The notes under the pieces are model-generated. The model was given only the letters and a program-made list of their open reading frames with translations, did not search any database and was not told the DNA's origin. From Opitutales bacterium (GTDB taxonomy: Bacteria > Verrucomicrobiota > Verrucomicrobiia > Opitutales > Opitutaceae), in the NCBI GenBank assembly GCA_021772595.1, contig JAJFLS010000692.1:1-10895 (forward strand): a DNA stretch of 10,895 nt. The letters are read 5' to 3'. The position numbers and the translations under genes are program-made. Shown one piece after another: positions 1 to 5,304 of this stretch (within the stretch, counting starts at the first letter, position 1; each line of letters begins with the position of its first letter).

Positions 1-996
1 GGCGCCGGCCAGGTCGCCGATGCGGTGATAGCGAAACTGGCCTTGGCCGCGGTTTTCCAGCCATTGGACGCCGTGCCACGGTTGCGGGCCGGGGAGGGGA
101 GTCGGGCCGAATCCGTCGCCGTTGGTGAAGAGGAGATCGGGGAGTCCGTCTTGATTGAGGTCGCAGGTCGACAGGCCGGAGGAGGCGTAGTGCTCGTTGG
201 TGGAGCCCCAGAGGATGCGGCTTTCGAAATTCCCGGCGCCGTCGTTTTCGAAAAGGTGGATTTCCTCCCATTGTTGGGAGATCTGGGCGGCGATGTCGGG
301 GTGTCCGTCTTGGTTGAAATCGGCGATGCAGACGTTGATCGTGCCGGAAAGCTGGAGGAGGGAATGGCTTTCGAATTCCCAGGGCCGCGTCTGCTTCATC
401 CAGCGAACCTCTCCCTGGTCGTAGCCGAATTGGCCGACCGCGAGATCGAGAGCGCCGTCGCCGTTTAGGTCGACGGCCCGAACGTCTGTGACGCGGTCCA
501 CGTTTTCGAGGAGGATGCGTTTGGAGAAGCGGTTCGCTCCGTCGTTTTCGAGTGCGATGATCGCGCCGATTTTGTCATTGTTCGGAAAGATGATGCTCAT
601 GCACGCGACGAGCAGATCCAGGTCCCCGTCCCCGTCGATATCCACCGGATCGATATGCACGGGCGCCCGCATTTGGTCGGCGAGCAGAGTCTCTTCGAAT
701 TGCCCCTCTGCTATCTGCCGTATCCAGAACACGGTGTCGTCCTTCGAGTCGCAAGCGATGAAGTCGGTGAAGCCGTCTTTGTCGAGATCGACTGCTTTCA
801 CATGAGCGATCCAAGGTCGGCCGCCTGCGGGATTGCCGATCGGGGTTGGATTGTAGCGAACGGTGGAGTTCGAAGTGGGTTCAGGCTCTGGGGAAGATTC
901 TGCGTTTTTCGTAGGCGAACACGCAGCCGCGAGCAACGCCAGCGCTCCGAGGAGAAGCCGGATGGGTGAGCTATGGTTGCTCCGGTCTAGGATCAT
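1..996 (-). CDS. FG-GAP/VCBS-repeat lipoprotein, 3' end outside window
   Basis: Reading the minus strand from the ATG at 996 gives 332 open codons that run off the left edge, so the C-terminus is missing. Residues 12-26 form a hydrophobic stretch ending LLAAAC, a plausible lipoprotein signal with Cys26 as the lipidated residue, although Ala rather than Leu sits at -3. A Pro/Ser/Glu-rich linker follows to about residue 50. Then come five calcium-binding-loop motifs of the D-x-[DN]-x-D-G-x-x-D type, starting near residues 70, 119, 176, 226 and 279: DLDKDGFTD, DIDGDGDLD, DLNGDGALD, DFNQDGHPD and DLNQDGLPD. This spacing of about 50 residues is typical of FG-GAP/VCBS beta-propeller blades. Such proteins are usually envelope or surface proteins, common in Verrucomicrobiota and Planctomycetota; the specific function is unknown. 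No clear Shine-Dalgarno precedes the start (CTCCAAACTG). The gene stands alone and is divergent from the ankyrin gene. Confidence 0.88.
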   Translation of the reverse strand, partial: MILDRSNHSSPIRLLLGALALLAAACSPTKNAESSPEPEPTSNSTVRYNPTPIGNPAGGRPWIAHVKAVDLDKDGFTDFIACDSKDDTVFWIRQIAEGQFEETLLADQMRAPVHIDPVDIDGDGDLDLLVACMSIIFPNNDKIGAIIALENDGANRFSKRILLENVDRVTDVRAVDLNGDGALDLAVGQFGYDQGEVRWMKQTRPWEFESHSLLQLSGTINVCIADFNQDGHPDIAAQISQQWEEIHLFENDGAGNFESRILWGSTNEHYASSGLSTCDLNQDGLPDLLFTNGDGFGPTPLPGPQPWHGVQWLENRGQGQFRYHRIGDLAGA

Positions 997-1071
997 CAGT
1001 TTGGAGTATTGGTATATAGCTGTCTCGCACAAGCGGCTTTTGGGTGCTCGAAAAAGCTTTCGGTTTTCAAT

Positions 1072-1146
1072 CGCCGCAAAAAAGCGCAAAAGGCACAAAG
1101 ATTGAACTGTCGGGATTCGGTTTTTGCGCTTCTTGTGCCTTTTCGA
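1072..1146. repeat. Interspersed inverted repeat built of 9-nt CGCAAAAAG/GCACAAAGA units
   Basis: The left arm (1072-1102) reads as successive units of about 9 nt, such as GCGCAAAAG and GCACAAAGA. The right arm (1119-1146) carries the complementary units TTTTTGCGC and TTCTTGTGC. The best exact inverted match is AAAAGGCACAA at 1088-1098 against TTGTGCCTTTT at 1133-1143, separated by 34 nt. The arms do not pair end to end because the units are shifted, so this is a periodic inverted element rather than a simple hairpin. It lies in the 357-nt gap between the divergent lipoprotein and ankyrin genes, which otherwise shows no gene. I recognise the style as a dispersed intergenic repeat; copy number was not tested. 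Confidence 0.65.
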
Positions 1147-1241
1147 GGCTATCAATTTCTGTTCGATTGGGTGGCCGGGAAGACGACTCAAGGCCAGTAC
1201 AATTTCTGGGGGGCGAATCAGAGCTGCTTCCTTCTTGAACC

Positions 1242-1263
1242 AGACGCTGTAGCGTCTATTTTT
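1242..1263 (+). terminator. Terminator-like hairpin upstream of the ankyrin gene
   Basis: AGACGCT (1242-1248) pairs perfectly with AGCGTCT (1251-1257), leaving effectively a 4-nt TGTA loop, and ATTTTT follows at 1258-1263. This is the form of an intrinsic terminator reading rightwards. No plus-strand gene ends just upstream, so it may be an attenuator in the ankyrin leader, may stop antisense transcripts leaving the region, or may simply be a small palindromic repeat. Confidence 0.45.
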
Positions 1264-1353
1264 CGACATGCATTGATGCTCTCTAGCAGGGAATCCCGTG
1301 TCCACTATCTCCAGGGCGCATCATGTCTCGACGTTGGGTATGACAGAACAATT

Positions 1354-1956
1354 ATGACGACAACATTGGATTTCATCAAAGCCTGCCACGAGGGAAACCT
1401 TGATGAGGCTAGGCGATTGCTTCCGACGGCAGACATCAATGGGGCCAATGAAATTGGGCAGGGGGCTCTGCTGACATTCTATCCGGAGGTTACTGATTTT
1501 CTATTGGCGAACGGAGCTGATCCGGATGCGCAGTATAATGAAAACGGTGCGTCTGTTCTGGCGGGACTTTCTCACGTTCGCAATGCGGATTGCGTGCGAC
1601 GTCTTCTCAAGGCTGGGGCTGATCCGAATAAGGGTCGAATGGATACGGGAGAGACACCGCTTCACCATGTGTTTGCCGCTGATCCTGAAATCGTTGCTGT
1701 CCTTCTTGAAGCGGGAGCTGACCCGAATCGCAAAGCTAAGACTGGTATCCTTTCGTTCAACTACGGGGGAGATGTGGATGTAAGAGGCGAAACGCCGTTT
1801 CATCGCGCAGCCGCTTATGCACCCAAGGAGGTGATCGAACAACTATTGGAAGCCGGCGCGGATAAAACGATTCGTGATGCAAATGGCGACTCGCCGCTTA
1901 GTTGGGGATTGCTTCATCGCAGAGATAAAGAGATCGTGAAGCTTCTCTCGTATTAG
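1354..1956 (+). CDS. Ankyrin-repeat protein, 200 aa
   Basis: This 200-residue protein consists almost wholly of ankyrin repeats. It opens with a helical pair (LDFIKACHEGNLDEARRLL, residues 5-23). Repeats follow with their hallmark endings: LLANGADPDAQ (50-60), LLKAGADPN (84-92) and LLEAGADPN (117-125), then LLEAGAD again in the last third, with the TPLHH-type entry at residues 101-105 and TPFHRAA later. No signal peptide, membrane segment or catalytic domain is visible, so a cytoplasmic protein-protein interaction role is likely; the partner is unknown. The reading frame stays open upstream to about 1009, but that stretch is repeat-derived, and ankyrin homology starts at the ATG at 1354, so I place the start there. 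No Shine-Dalgarno is evident (GACAGAACAATT). By eye it is less GC-rich than the genes from 2724 onward. It stands alone between two repeat-rich gaps, and nothing in the context gives its job. Confidence 0.85.
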   Translation: MTTTLDFIKACHEGNLDEARRLLPTADINGANEIGQGALLTFYPEVTDFLLANGADPDAQYNENGASVLAGLSHVRNADCVRRLLKAGADPNKGRMDTGETPLHHVFAADPEIVAVLLEAGADPNRKAKTGILSFNYGGDVDVRGETPFHRAAAYAPKEVIEQLLEAGADKTIRDANGDSPLSWGLLHRRDKEIVKLLSY

Positions 1957-1972
1957 TTGGGTTTTTAACATC

Positions 1973-1987
1973 GGCCGCGTTGCGGCC
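1973..1987. repeat. Short perfect hairpin GGCCGC-GTT-GCGGCC
   Basis: A 6-bp perfect stem with a 3-nt loop begins 17 nt after the ankyrin stop codon. It lacks a following T-run on either strand, so it is a poor intrinsic terminator, although it could weakly terminate or protect the ankyrin transcript. It is the first element of the palindrome-rich tract that extends to about 2416. Confidence 0.5.
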
Positions 1988-2011
1988 TGGATCGCTCGCT
2001 TGGGCTCGCGG

Positions 2012-2044
2012 CAGGATCCCCAACAAGTTGGGGGCAGGATTCGA
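2012..2044 (+). repeat. Mosaic repeat copy 1: CAGGATC, hairpin, GGCAGGATTCGA
   Basis: CAGGATC (2012-2018) is followed by the self-complementary insert CCCAACAAGTTGGG (2019-2032) and then GGCAGGATTCGA (2033-2044). The same flanks occur inverted at 2163-2194 around a different hairpin. The GGCAGGATTCGA part resembles one half of a tRNA T arm as read on the opposite strand. Confidence 0.6.
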
Positions 2045-2075
2045 ATTGGGTGAGCTATTGAATAAAAACTCTCTG

Positions 2076-2139
2076 AACCACGGAGGTGCGGAGAAGAGAT
2101 GGATGCTTTCGCCTCCGTACCTCCGTGATCTCCGTGGTT
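2076..2139. repeat. Interspersed inverted repeat built of 9-nt CTCCGTGGT-type units
   Basis: The left arm, AACCACGGA GGTGCGGAG (2076-2093), has two 9-nt units. The right arm (2112-2139) reads CCTCCGTAC, CTCCGTGAT, CTCCGTGGTT, which is three units. The outermost 10 nt are exact inverted repeats: AACCACGGAG (2076-2085) and CTCCGTGGTT (2130-2139). The left arm lacks the middle unit, so the arms differ by one 9-nt period. I recognise this style of sequence from intergenic regions of Verrucomicrobiota and Planctomycetota; its function is unknown to me. It sits between copies 1 and 2 of the CAGGATC mosaic repeat. Confidence 0.7.
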
Positions 2140-2162
2140 GTGAAATCTATTCGCGCAATCAC

Positions 2163-2194
2163 TCGAATCCTGCCTCCGCGGAGCGGAGATCCTG
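2163..2194 (-). repeat. Mosaic repeat copy 2 (inverted): CAGGATC, hairpin, GGCAGGATTCGA
   Basis: Read on the minus strand this is CAGGATC (2194-2188), then the hairpin TCCGC-TCC-GCGGA (2187-2175), then GGCAGGATTCGA (2174-2163). The flanking modules are identical to copy 1, while the hairpin stem has a different sequence that is still self-complementary. Just beyond it lies a further small palindrome, CCTCG-CGAAG-CGAGG (2196-2210). Confidence 0.6.
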
Positions 2195-2292
2195 GCCTCG
2201 CGAAGCGAGGATCAAGCGAGGTACGAGCGTTGTTAAAACCAATCAGTAGTTTTCGGCCAAAAAAGGCCGCTCTGCGAGGGAATGACCGTTCT

Positions 2293-2416
2293 CAGGATCG
2301 GTAGGATTGGCTTCGGCTCGTTCCTCGTCTTCGGGGCTTTGCCCTCATGCTTCGCATGCCCCATCTCCGCTCGCGAGCTCGCTCCGTCGAACCTACTTCG
2401 TGGTTCAAATCCTGTG
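2293..2416. repeat. Mosaic repeat copy 3 with hairpin chain and tRNA T-arm-like ends
   Basis: CAGGATC (2293-2299) is followed directly by GGTAGGATT (2300-2308). A chain of small palindromes follows, including a GGGCTTTGCCC hairpin near 2334-2344, CATGCTTCGCATG near 2346-2358, and GAGCTCGCGAGC-type sequences near 2366-2382. It ends with CGAACCTAC (2388-2396) and GGTTCAAATCCTG (2402-2414). Joining 2300-2308 to 2388-2396 gives exactly the 18 nt seen across the T arm of the neighbouring tRNA-Asn (2486-2503). GAACC (2389-2393) can also pair with GGTTC (2402-2406). No protein-coding gene is credible here. Confidence 0.55.
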
Positions 2417-2435
2417 GGAGGCGTTGTCCGGACGT

Positions 2436-2462
2436 AAAAAAAGCCGCTCGGGGAAGGAGCGG
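2436..2462 (-). terminator. Intrinsic terminator of tRNA-Asn
   Basis: On the minus strand CCGCTC (2462-2457) pairs with GAGCGG (2449-2444) around a 7-nt loop, and a run of seven T follows (2442-2436) after one intervening C. It lies 13 nt past the tRNA 3' CCA, as expected for a single-gene tRNA transcript. Confidence 0.82.
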
Positions 2463-2475
2463 TCGAATGTAAATT

Positions 2476-2550
<75 letters not shown>

Positions 2551-2564
2551 ATGATAGGGGGAGG

Positions 2565-2593
2565 AAAAAGCCGTTTTGTATATCCCTTGTCAA
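2565..2593 (-). promoter_or_regulatory. Possible tRNA-Asn promoter (-35 TTGACA)
   Basis: An exact TTGACA lies on the minus strand at 2593-2588, 37 nt upstream of the tRNA 5' end at 2550. With a 17-nt spacer the -10 would be CTTTTT (2570-2565), a poor match to TATAAT. A better -10-like TATACA lies too close to the -35. The assignment rests on the -35 and its distance from the tRNA. The rest of 2551-2723 shows no gene, and I saw no convincing plus-strand promoter for rplY. Confidence 0.35.
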
Positions 2594-2723
2594 CTCTTTG
2601 ATTCAGCTTTCTTCAGAAATATGGATTTGAGAGAAACTTTTGATTGATTTCCTAGAGTCGCCTCTTACCTTTCTCCGCTCCTCTCAATGGCTCGATGCCC
2701 GAGAGAGGCCGGATTTCACCAAA

Positions 2724-3278
2724 ATGAAACAGCTTACCATCAACGCCACTTCCCGTACTGAAAACGGCTCCGCCGCTTCCGGCCGCTTGCGCCGTGAAGG
2801 CAAAGTCCCTGCCATTGCCTACGGGAAAACCAAAGAGCCAGCGAGTCTGCTCGTAGACGCGAGAGATCTCCGCATCGCTCTGAAAGAGATCGGCAACAGC
2901 GCTCCTGTCGTTCAACTGAAAGAGGGCAAAAGCAAATTGCGTACCTCTATTATTAAAGAGGTGCAACGCCATCCGATCACCGACAAGTACATCCACGTGG
3001 ACTTCCACGAAGTGGCGGATGACGAATTGGTCACGATGATCGTTCCGGTCCACGCTCGCGGCGAGCCTTTGGGCGTGAAAAACGAAAGCGGCACGCTCGA
3101 GTACGTTGCTCACACGGTATCGGTCCGCTGTCTGCCGAAGAACATCCCTCCTTTCATCGAGTCGGACGTTTCCGATCTGAAAGTCGGCGATCTCATTCAC
3201 ATCAAGGAGTTGCCCGCTCTCGAAGGCGTGGAATACATGGACCATGCAGAGCAGCCAGTATTCACCGTCATCATATAG
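2724..3278 (+). CDS. rplY: 50S ribosomal protein L25/general stress protein Ctc
   Basis: This 184-residue protein binds 5S rRNA in the large ribosomal subunit. The N-terminal L25 domain runs from about 1 to 95, starting MKQLTINATSR with GRLRREGKVPAIAYGK near residues 18-33 and a HPITDKYIHVDFHEV block near 80-95. The C-terminal TL5/Ctc beta domain occupies about 96-184, with PVHARGEPLGVKN and SDLKVGDLIHIKELP blocks. The length fits the two-domain Ctc type, not the short 94-aa E. coli L25. The frame is open for 28 codons upstream, but homology begins at the ATG at 2724. There is no clear Shine-Dalgarno; a GAGAGAGG sits about 15 nt upstream. An intrinsic terminator follows, separating it from pth, a frequent partner. 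Identification is firm. Confidence 0.95.
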   Translation: MKQLTINATSRTENGSAASGRLRREGKVPAIAYGKTKEPASLLVDARDLRIALKEIGNSAPVVQLKEGKSKLRTSIIKEVQRHPITDKYIHVDFHEVADDELVTMIVPVHARGEPLGVKNESGTLEYVAHTVSVRCLPKNIPPFIESDVSDLKVGDLIHIKELPALEGVEYMDHAEQPVFTVII

Positions 3279-3292
3279 ATTTTCACTTTTCT

Positions 3293-3328
3293 GGCGGGTC
3301 CTGGCAATTGCCGGGGACTCGCCTTTTT
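3293..3328 (+). terminator. Intrinsic terminator after rplY
   Basis: GGCGGGTCC (3293-3301) pairs with GGACTCGCC (3315-3323) as a 9-bp stem with one G-U pair. The inner GGCAATTGCC forms an extra short stem, and a TTTTT run follows (3324-3328). It should end much of the rplY transcript. pth starts only 32 nt later, so pth expression needs read-through or a promoter overlapping the terminator; a TATACA at 3335-3340 is a possible -10. Confidence 0.83.
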
Positions 3329-3359
3329 GTTCTTTATACATTTCCCAACCTTTTCTCCC

Positions 3360-3971
3360 ATGAGCTATCGGCTAATAGTCGGTCTCGGAAATCCTGGAAG
3401 CGAGTACGCAGAGACTCGCCACAATATCGGGTTTCGCGTGATTGACGCTTTCGCTGCCAAGCGAGGCGCCGGTGAGTGGGCGAAGAACCGTAATCTGAAA
3501 GGCGACCTCGCCCAGCTGATGCTGCCGGACGGCTCGAAGCTCCACTTACTGAAGCCCCGCACGTTCATGAACGAAAGCGGCGTCAGTATCCAGAAGGTGT
3601 GCAGCTATTATAGAATACCGCCTGAAGAGATGATCGTGGTCTACGACGAGATCAACCTAGCCGTCGGCGAAGTGAAGGTCAGCGTCAATGGCGGCCCCGG
3701 CGGACACAATGGGCTCGTCGACGTCATCGGCCGGATAAAGCCTACTTTCGCGCGGCTCCGGATCGGAGTCGGGCATAAGACTTGCAAAGAGATGGATCTG
3801 GCGGATCACGTGTTGGGGAAATTCAGTCTGGAAGACGAAACTTTAATAAGCGCCTCGATGGACCGCTATCTCGATTGCCTAGAACGGCTGATCCGAGACG
3901 GTTCGGAAGCGGCAATGAATCACATAAACCGAAAACCGAAAAACAAAGACACAGAAGATGGCCAACTATAA
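3360..3971 (+). CDS. pth: Peptidyl-tRNA hydrolase
   Basis: Pth releases tRNA from peptidyl-tRNAs that drop off the ribosome, by hydrolysing the peptide-tRNA ester in the cytoplasm. The 203-aa protein has all the family landmarks. VGLGNPG sits at residues 7-13 (Asn11). TRHNIGF at 19-25 contains His21, the counterpart of catalytic His20 in E. coli. KPRTFMNESG at 65-74 contains Asn71. VVYDEINL at 93-100 contains Asp96, where the common form is VVHDELDL. GGPGGHNGL at 111-119 contains Asn117. Length is normal. The ATG at 3360 is chosen because homology starts at MSYRLIVGLGN; a TTG at 3327 in frame would begin inside the rplY terminator T-run. No Shine-Dalgarno is visible (TTTTCTCCC). Its end overlaps rpsF by 14 nt, suggesting translational coupling. 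Confidence 0.96.
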   Translation: MSYRLIVGLGNPGSEYAETRHNIGFRVIDAFAAKRGAGEWAKNRNLKGDLAQLMLPDGSKLHLLKPRTFMNESGVSIQKVCSYYRIPPEEMIVVYDEINLAVGEVKVSVNGGPGGHNGLVDVIGRIKPTFARLRIGVGHKTCKEMDLADHVLGKFSLEDETLISASMDRYLDCLERLIRDGSEAAMNHINRKPKNKDTEDGQL

Positions 3972-4242
3972 GGCAACATTCATACTCGACACGCGTGGTC
4001 GCGAAGAGAGCCCCGACGACCTCGTCGAGAATCTCAAAGGCGAGCTCGTCAGCGCGGGCGCGGAAGTGTCCAAAGCATCGAACATCGGGCGCCAAGATTT
4101 CGCTCGCGCCGCCGACATTCGCTACGAATCCGGCGTCTACGCTCAATACATGATTTCTGGCGACGCGGAAGTTCCAGGCAAGATTCTTGAGAAACTTCGC
4201 TTGAACAAATTGGTTTCGCACAAGATGATTCAGAAGGTCTAA
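3958..4242 (+). CDS. rpsF: 30S ribosomal protein S6
   Basis: S6 is a small ribosomal subunit protein that forms a complex with S18 on the central domain of 16S rRNA. The 94-aa product fits the single-domain S6 fold: a first strand, NYKATFILDTRG (3-14), and later the characteristic YAQYMISGDAEVPGKILEKL block (61-80). It is at the short end of the family and has no long acidic tail. The ATG at 3958 lies inside the end of pth (14-nt overlap). Only AGAAG immediately upstream hints at a ribosome site, so coupling to pth translation is plausible. ssb follows 31 nt later, the common rpsF-ssb pairing. The S6 partner gene rpsR is not found in this window. Confidence 0.93.
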   Translation: MANYKATFILDTRGREESPDDLVENLKGELVSAGAEVSKASNIGRQDFARAADIRYESGVYAQYMISGDAEVPGKILEKLRLNKLVSHKMIQKV

Positions 4243-4273
4243 TTCTGGCCATCACCCCGAGCCCCCCGATACC

Positions 4274-4717
4274 ATGCCGAATTTTAACAAAGTCTACTTG
4301 ATGGGCAACCTGACGCGCGATCCCGAGTTGCGCGCGACACCTAGCGGCACCGCTGTGTGCCAATTTGGTATGGCGGTAAATCGCATCTATAATAACAGCG
4401 CCGGCGAGCGGCAGGAAGAGACAACATTCGTGGACATCGAAGCCTGGGGCCGCCAAGCCGAGACCGTTTCCAAGTACGTTTCCAAAGGCCATCCGCTTTT
4501 CGTGGAAGGCCGCCTGAAATTGGATACCTGGGAGAACAAGGAAGGCGAGAAGCGCAGCAAAATGAAGGTCGTTCTCGAGAACATGCAGCTGATCAGCCAG
4601 AAGGGCGAAGGCGGCGGCTACTCTCAAGCCCCTCAAGCGCGCGAGGCCGCTCCGGCAGCTCCGGCAGCCGCGCCCGCCCAGAAAAGCGAAGATATCGAAG
4701 AAGACGTCCCATTCTAA
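4274..4717 (+). CDS. ssb: Single-stranded DNA-binding protein
   Basis: SSB coats single-stranded DNA during replication, repair and recombination, and its C-terminal tip recruits partner enzymes. The 147-aa protein has an OB-fold at about residues 1-108, opening with NKVYLMGNLTRDPELR (5-20). It includes FVDIEAWGRQAE (52-63, Trp58) and a second aromatic DNA-stacking candidate at Trp86. A Gly/Gln then Ala/Pro-rich disordered linker covers about 110-136. The tail ends EEDVPF, the conserved acidic-aromatic tip equivalent to DDDIPF. Length and layout are standard. There is no Shine-Dalgarno before the ATG. It sits between rpsF and rplI, and the spacer to rplI is A/T-rich and only 43 nt, too short to hold the rpsR often found there. 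Confidence 0.96.
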   Translation: MPNFNKVYLMGNLTRDPELRATPSGTAVCQFGMAVNRIYNNSAGERQEETTFVDIEAWGRQAETVSKYVSKGHPLFVEGRLKLDTWENKEGEKRSKMKVVLENMQLISQKGEGGGYSQAPQAREAAPAAPAAAPAQKSEDIEEDVPF

Positions 4718-4760
4718 AAAAAACTTTCACTAAAAACTATTTTTCAAATCAAATTACGCC

Positions 4761-5279
4761 ATGGCTACTAGCGAAGTACTACTCATCCAGCCCGTCGAAA
4801 ACTTGGGCGCGGAAGGCGACCAGGTTAAGGTAAAGGCGGGTTTCGCCCGCAATTTCCTATACCCTCAAAAGCGCGCGGTTCCGCTCACCCGGTCCAACCG
4901 CAAGCAAATCGAGGCGCTCAAGGTACGCCGCGCCGAGCGCGAGGCCAAGAACATCGAGGACGCCAAGGCTCAAGCGACCCAGTTCGCCAAGACGCATTTC
5001 GCGGTCGCGGTCAAGACTGGCGATTCCGGCAAGATGTTCGGGGCGGTAACGTCCATCATCATCCACGAGAAGCTCGTCGAAGCAGGATTCGAATCCCTGA
5101 CTCGCAAGCAGATTCATTTGGAGAGCCCGATCAAGGAATTGGGACAGCATTCCGTCACGGTTAAAGTGTATCAGGATATCGAAGCCGAAGTGAAGTTCGA
5201 CGTCGTTTCCGAAAATCCGATCGTGGAAGACGAGAGCGAGGCTTCGGCCGAGGAAGAAGCTCCGGCTTCCGAAGAATGA
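4761..5279 (+). CDS. rplI: 50S ribosomal protein L9
   Basis: L9 is an elongated large-subunit protein that binds 23S rRNA near the L1 stalk and helps keep translation in frame. The N-terminal domain shows the family signature at about residues 6-45: VLLIQPVENLGAEGDQVKVK, then GFARNFLYPQKRAVP. The long connecting helix spans about 46-78, rich in Arg, Lys, Glu and Ala. The C-terminal domain (about 80-148) contains GKMFGAVTS and IKELGQHSVTVKVYQDIEAEV. At 172 aa it exceeds the usual length of about 150 because of a Glu/Ala/Ser-rich acidic tail (about 152-172). No Shine-Dalgarno precedes the ATG (AAATTACGCC). dnaB follows after 25 nt, a widely conserved rplI-dnaB order. Confidence 0.95.
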   Translation: MATSEVLLIQPVENLGAEGDQVKVKAGFARNFLYPQKRAVPLTRSNRKQIEALKVRRAEREAKNIEDAKAQATQFAKTHFAVAVKTGDSGKMFGAVTSIIIHEKLVEAGFESLTRKQIHLESPIKELGQHSVTVKVYQDIEAEVKFDVVSENPIVEDESEASAEEEAPASEE

Positions 5280-5304
5280 TCGCGACGAAAGGGCTTAAAG
5301 GGTA

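Noticed and set aside
25..468. Plus-strand open frame of 147 codons
   Set aside because: It is antisense to the FG-GAP lipoprotein, whose repeated Asp/Gly codons explain the open frame.
1009..1353. 115-codon N-terminal extension of the ankyrin protein
   Set aside because: The extension is translated from the 9-nt repeat and the terminator-like hairpin and has no ankyrin character; homology begins at 1354.
1980..2249. Plus-strand 89-codon open frame
   Set aside because: It runs through the mosaic repeats and the CTCCGTGG element and shows no protein-family pattern.
1973..2416. CRISPR array
   Set aside because: Repeats are palindromic and modular without regular spacer lengths or identical direct repeats, and no cas gene is present.
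2683..2709. Possible regulatory hairpin (CTCTC...GAGAG) in the rplY leader
   Set aside because: The stem is short with an asymmetric bulge; there is no conserved L25 leader pattern that I can match to it.
2640..2723. 28-codon N-terminal extension of rplY
   Set aside because: L25 homology begins exactly at MKQLTIN (2724); the extension shows no conserved feature.
3327..3359. TTG start extending pth by 11 residues
   Set aside because: It would begin inside the rplY terminator T-run, and Pth proteins start at the MxxxLIVGLGN position.
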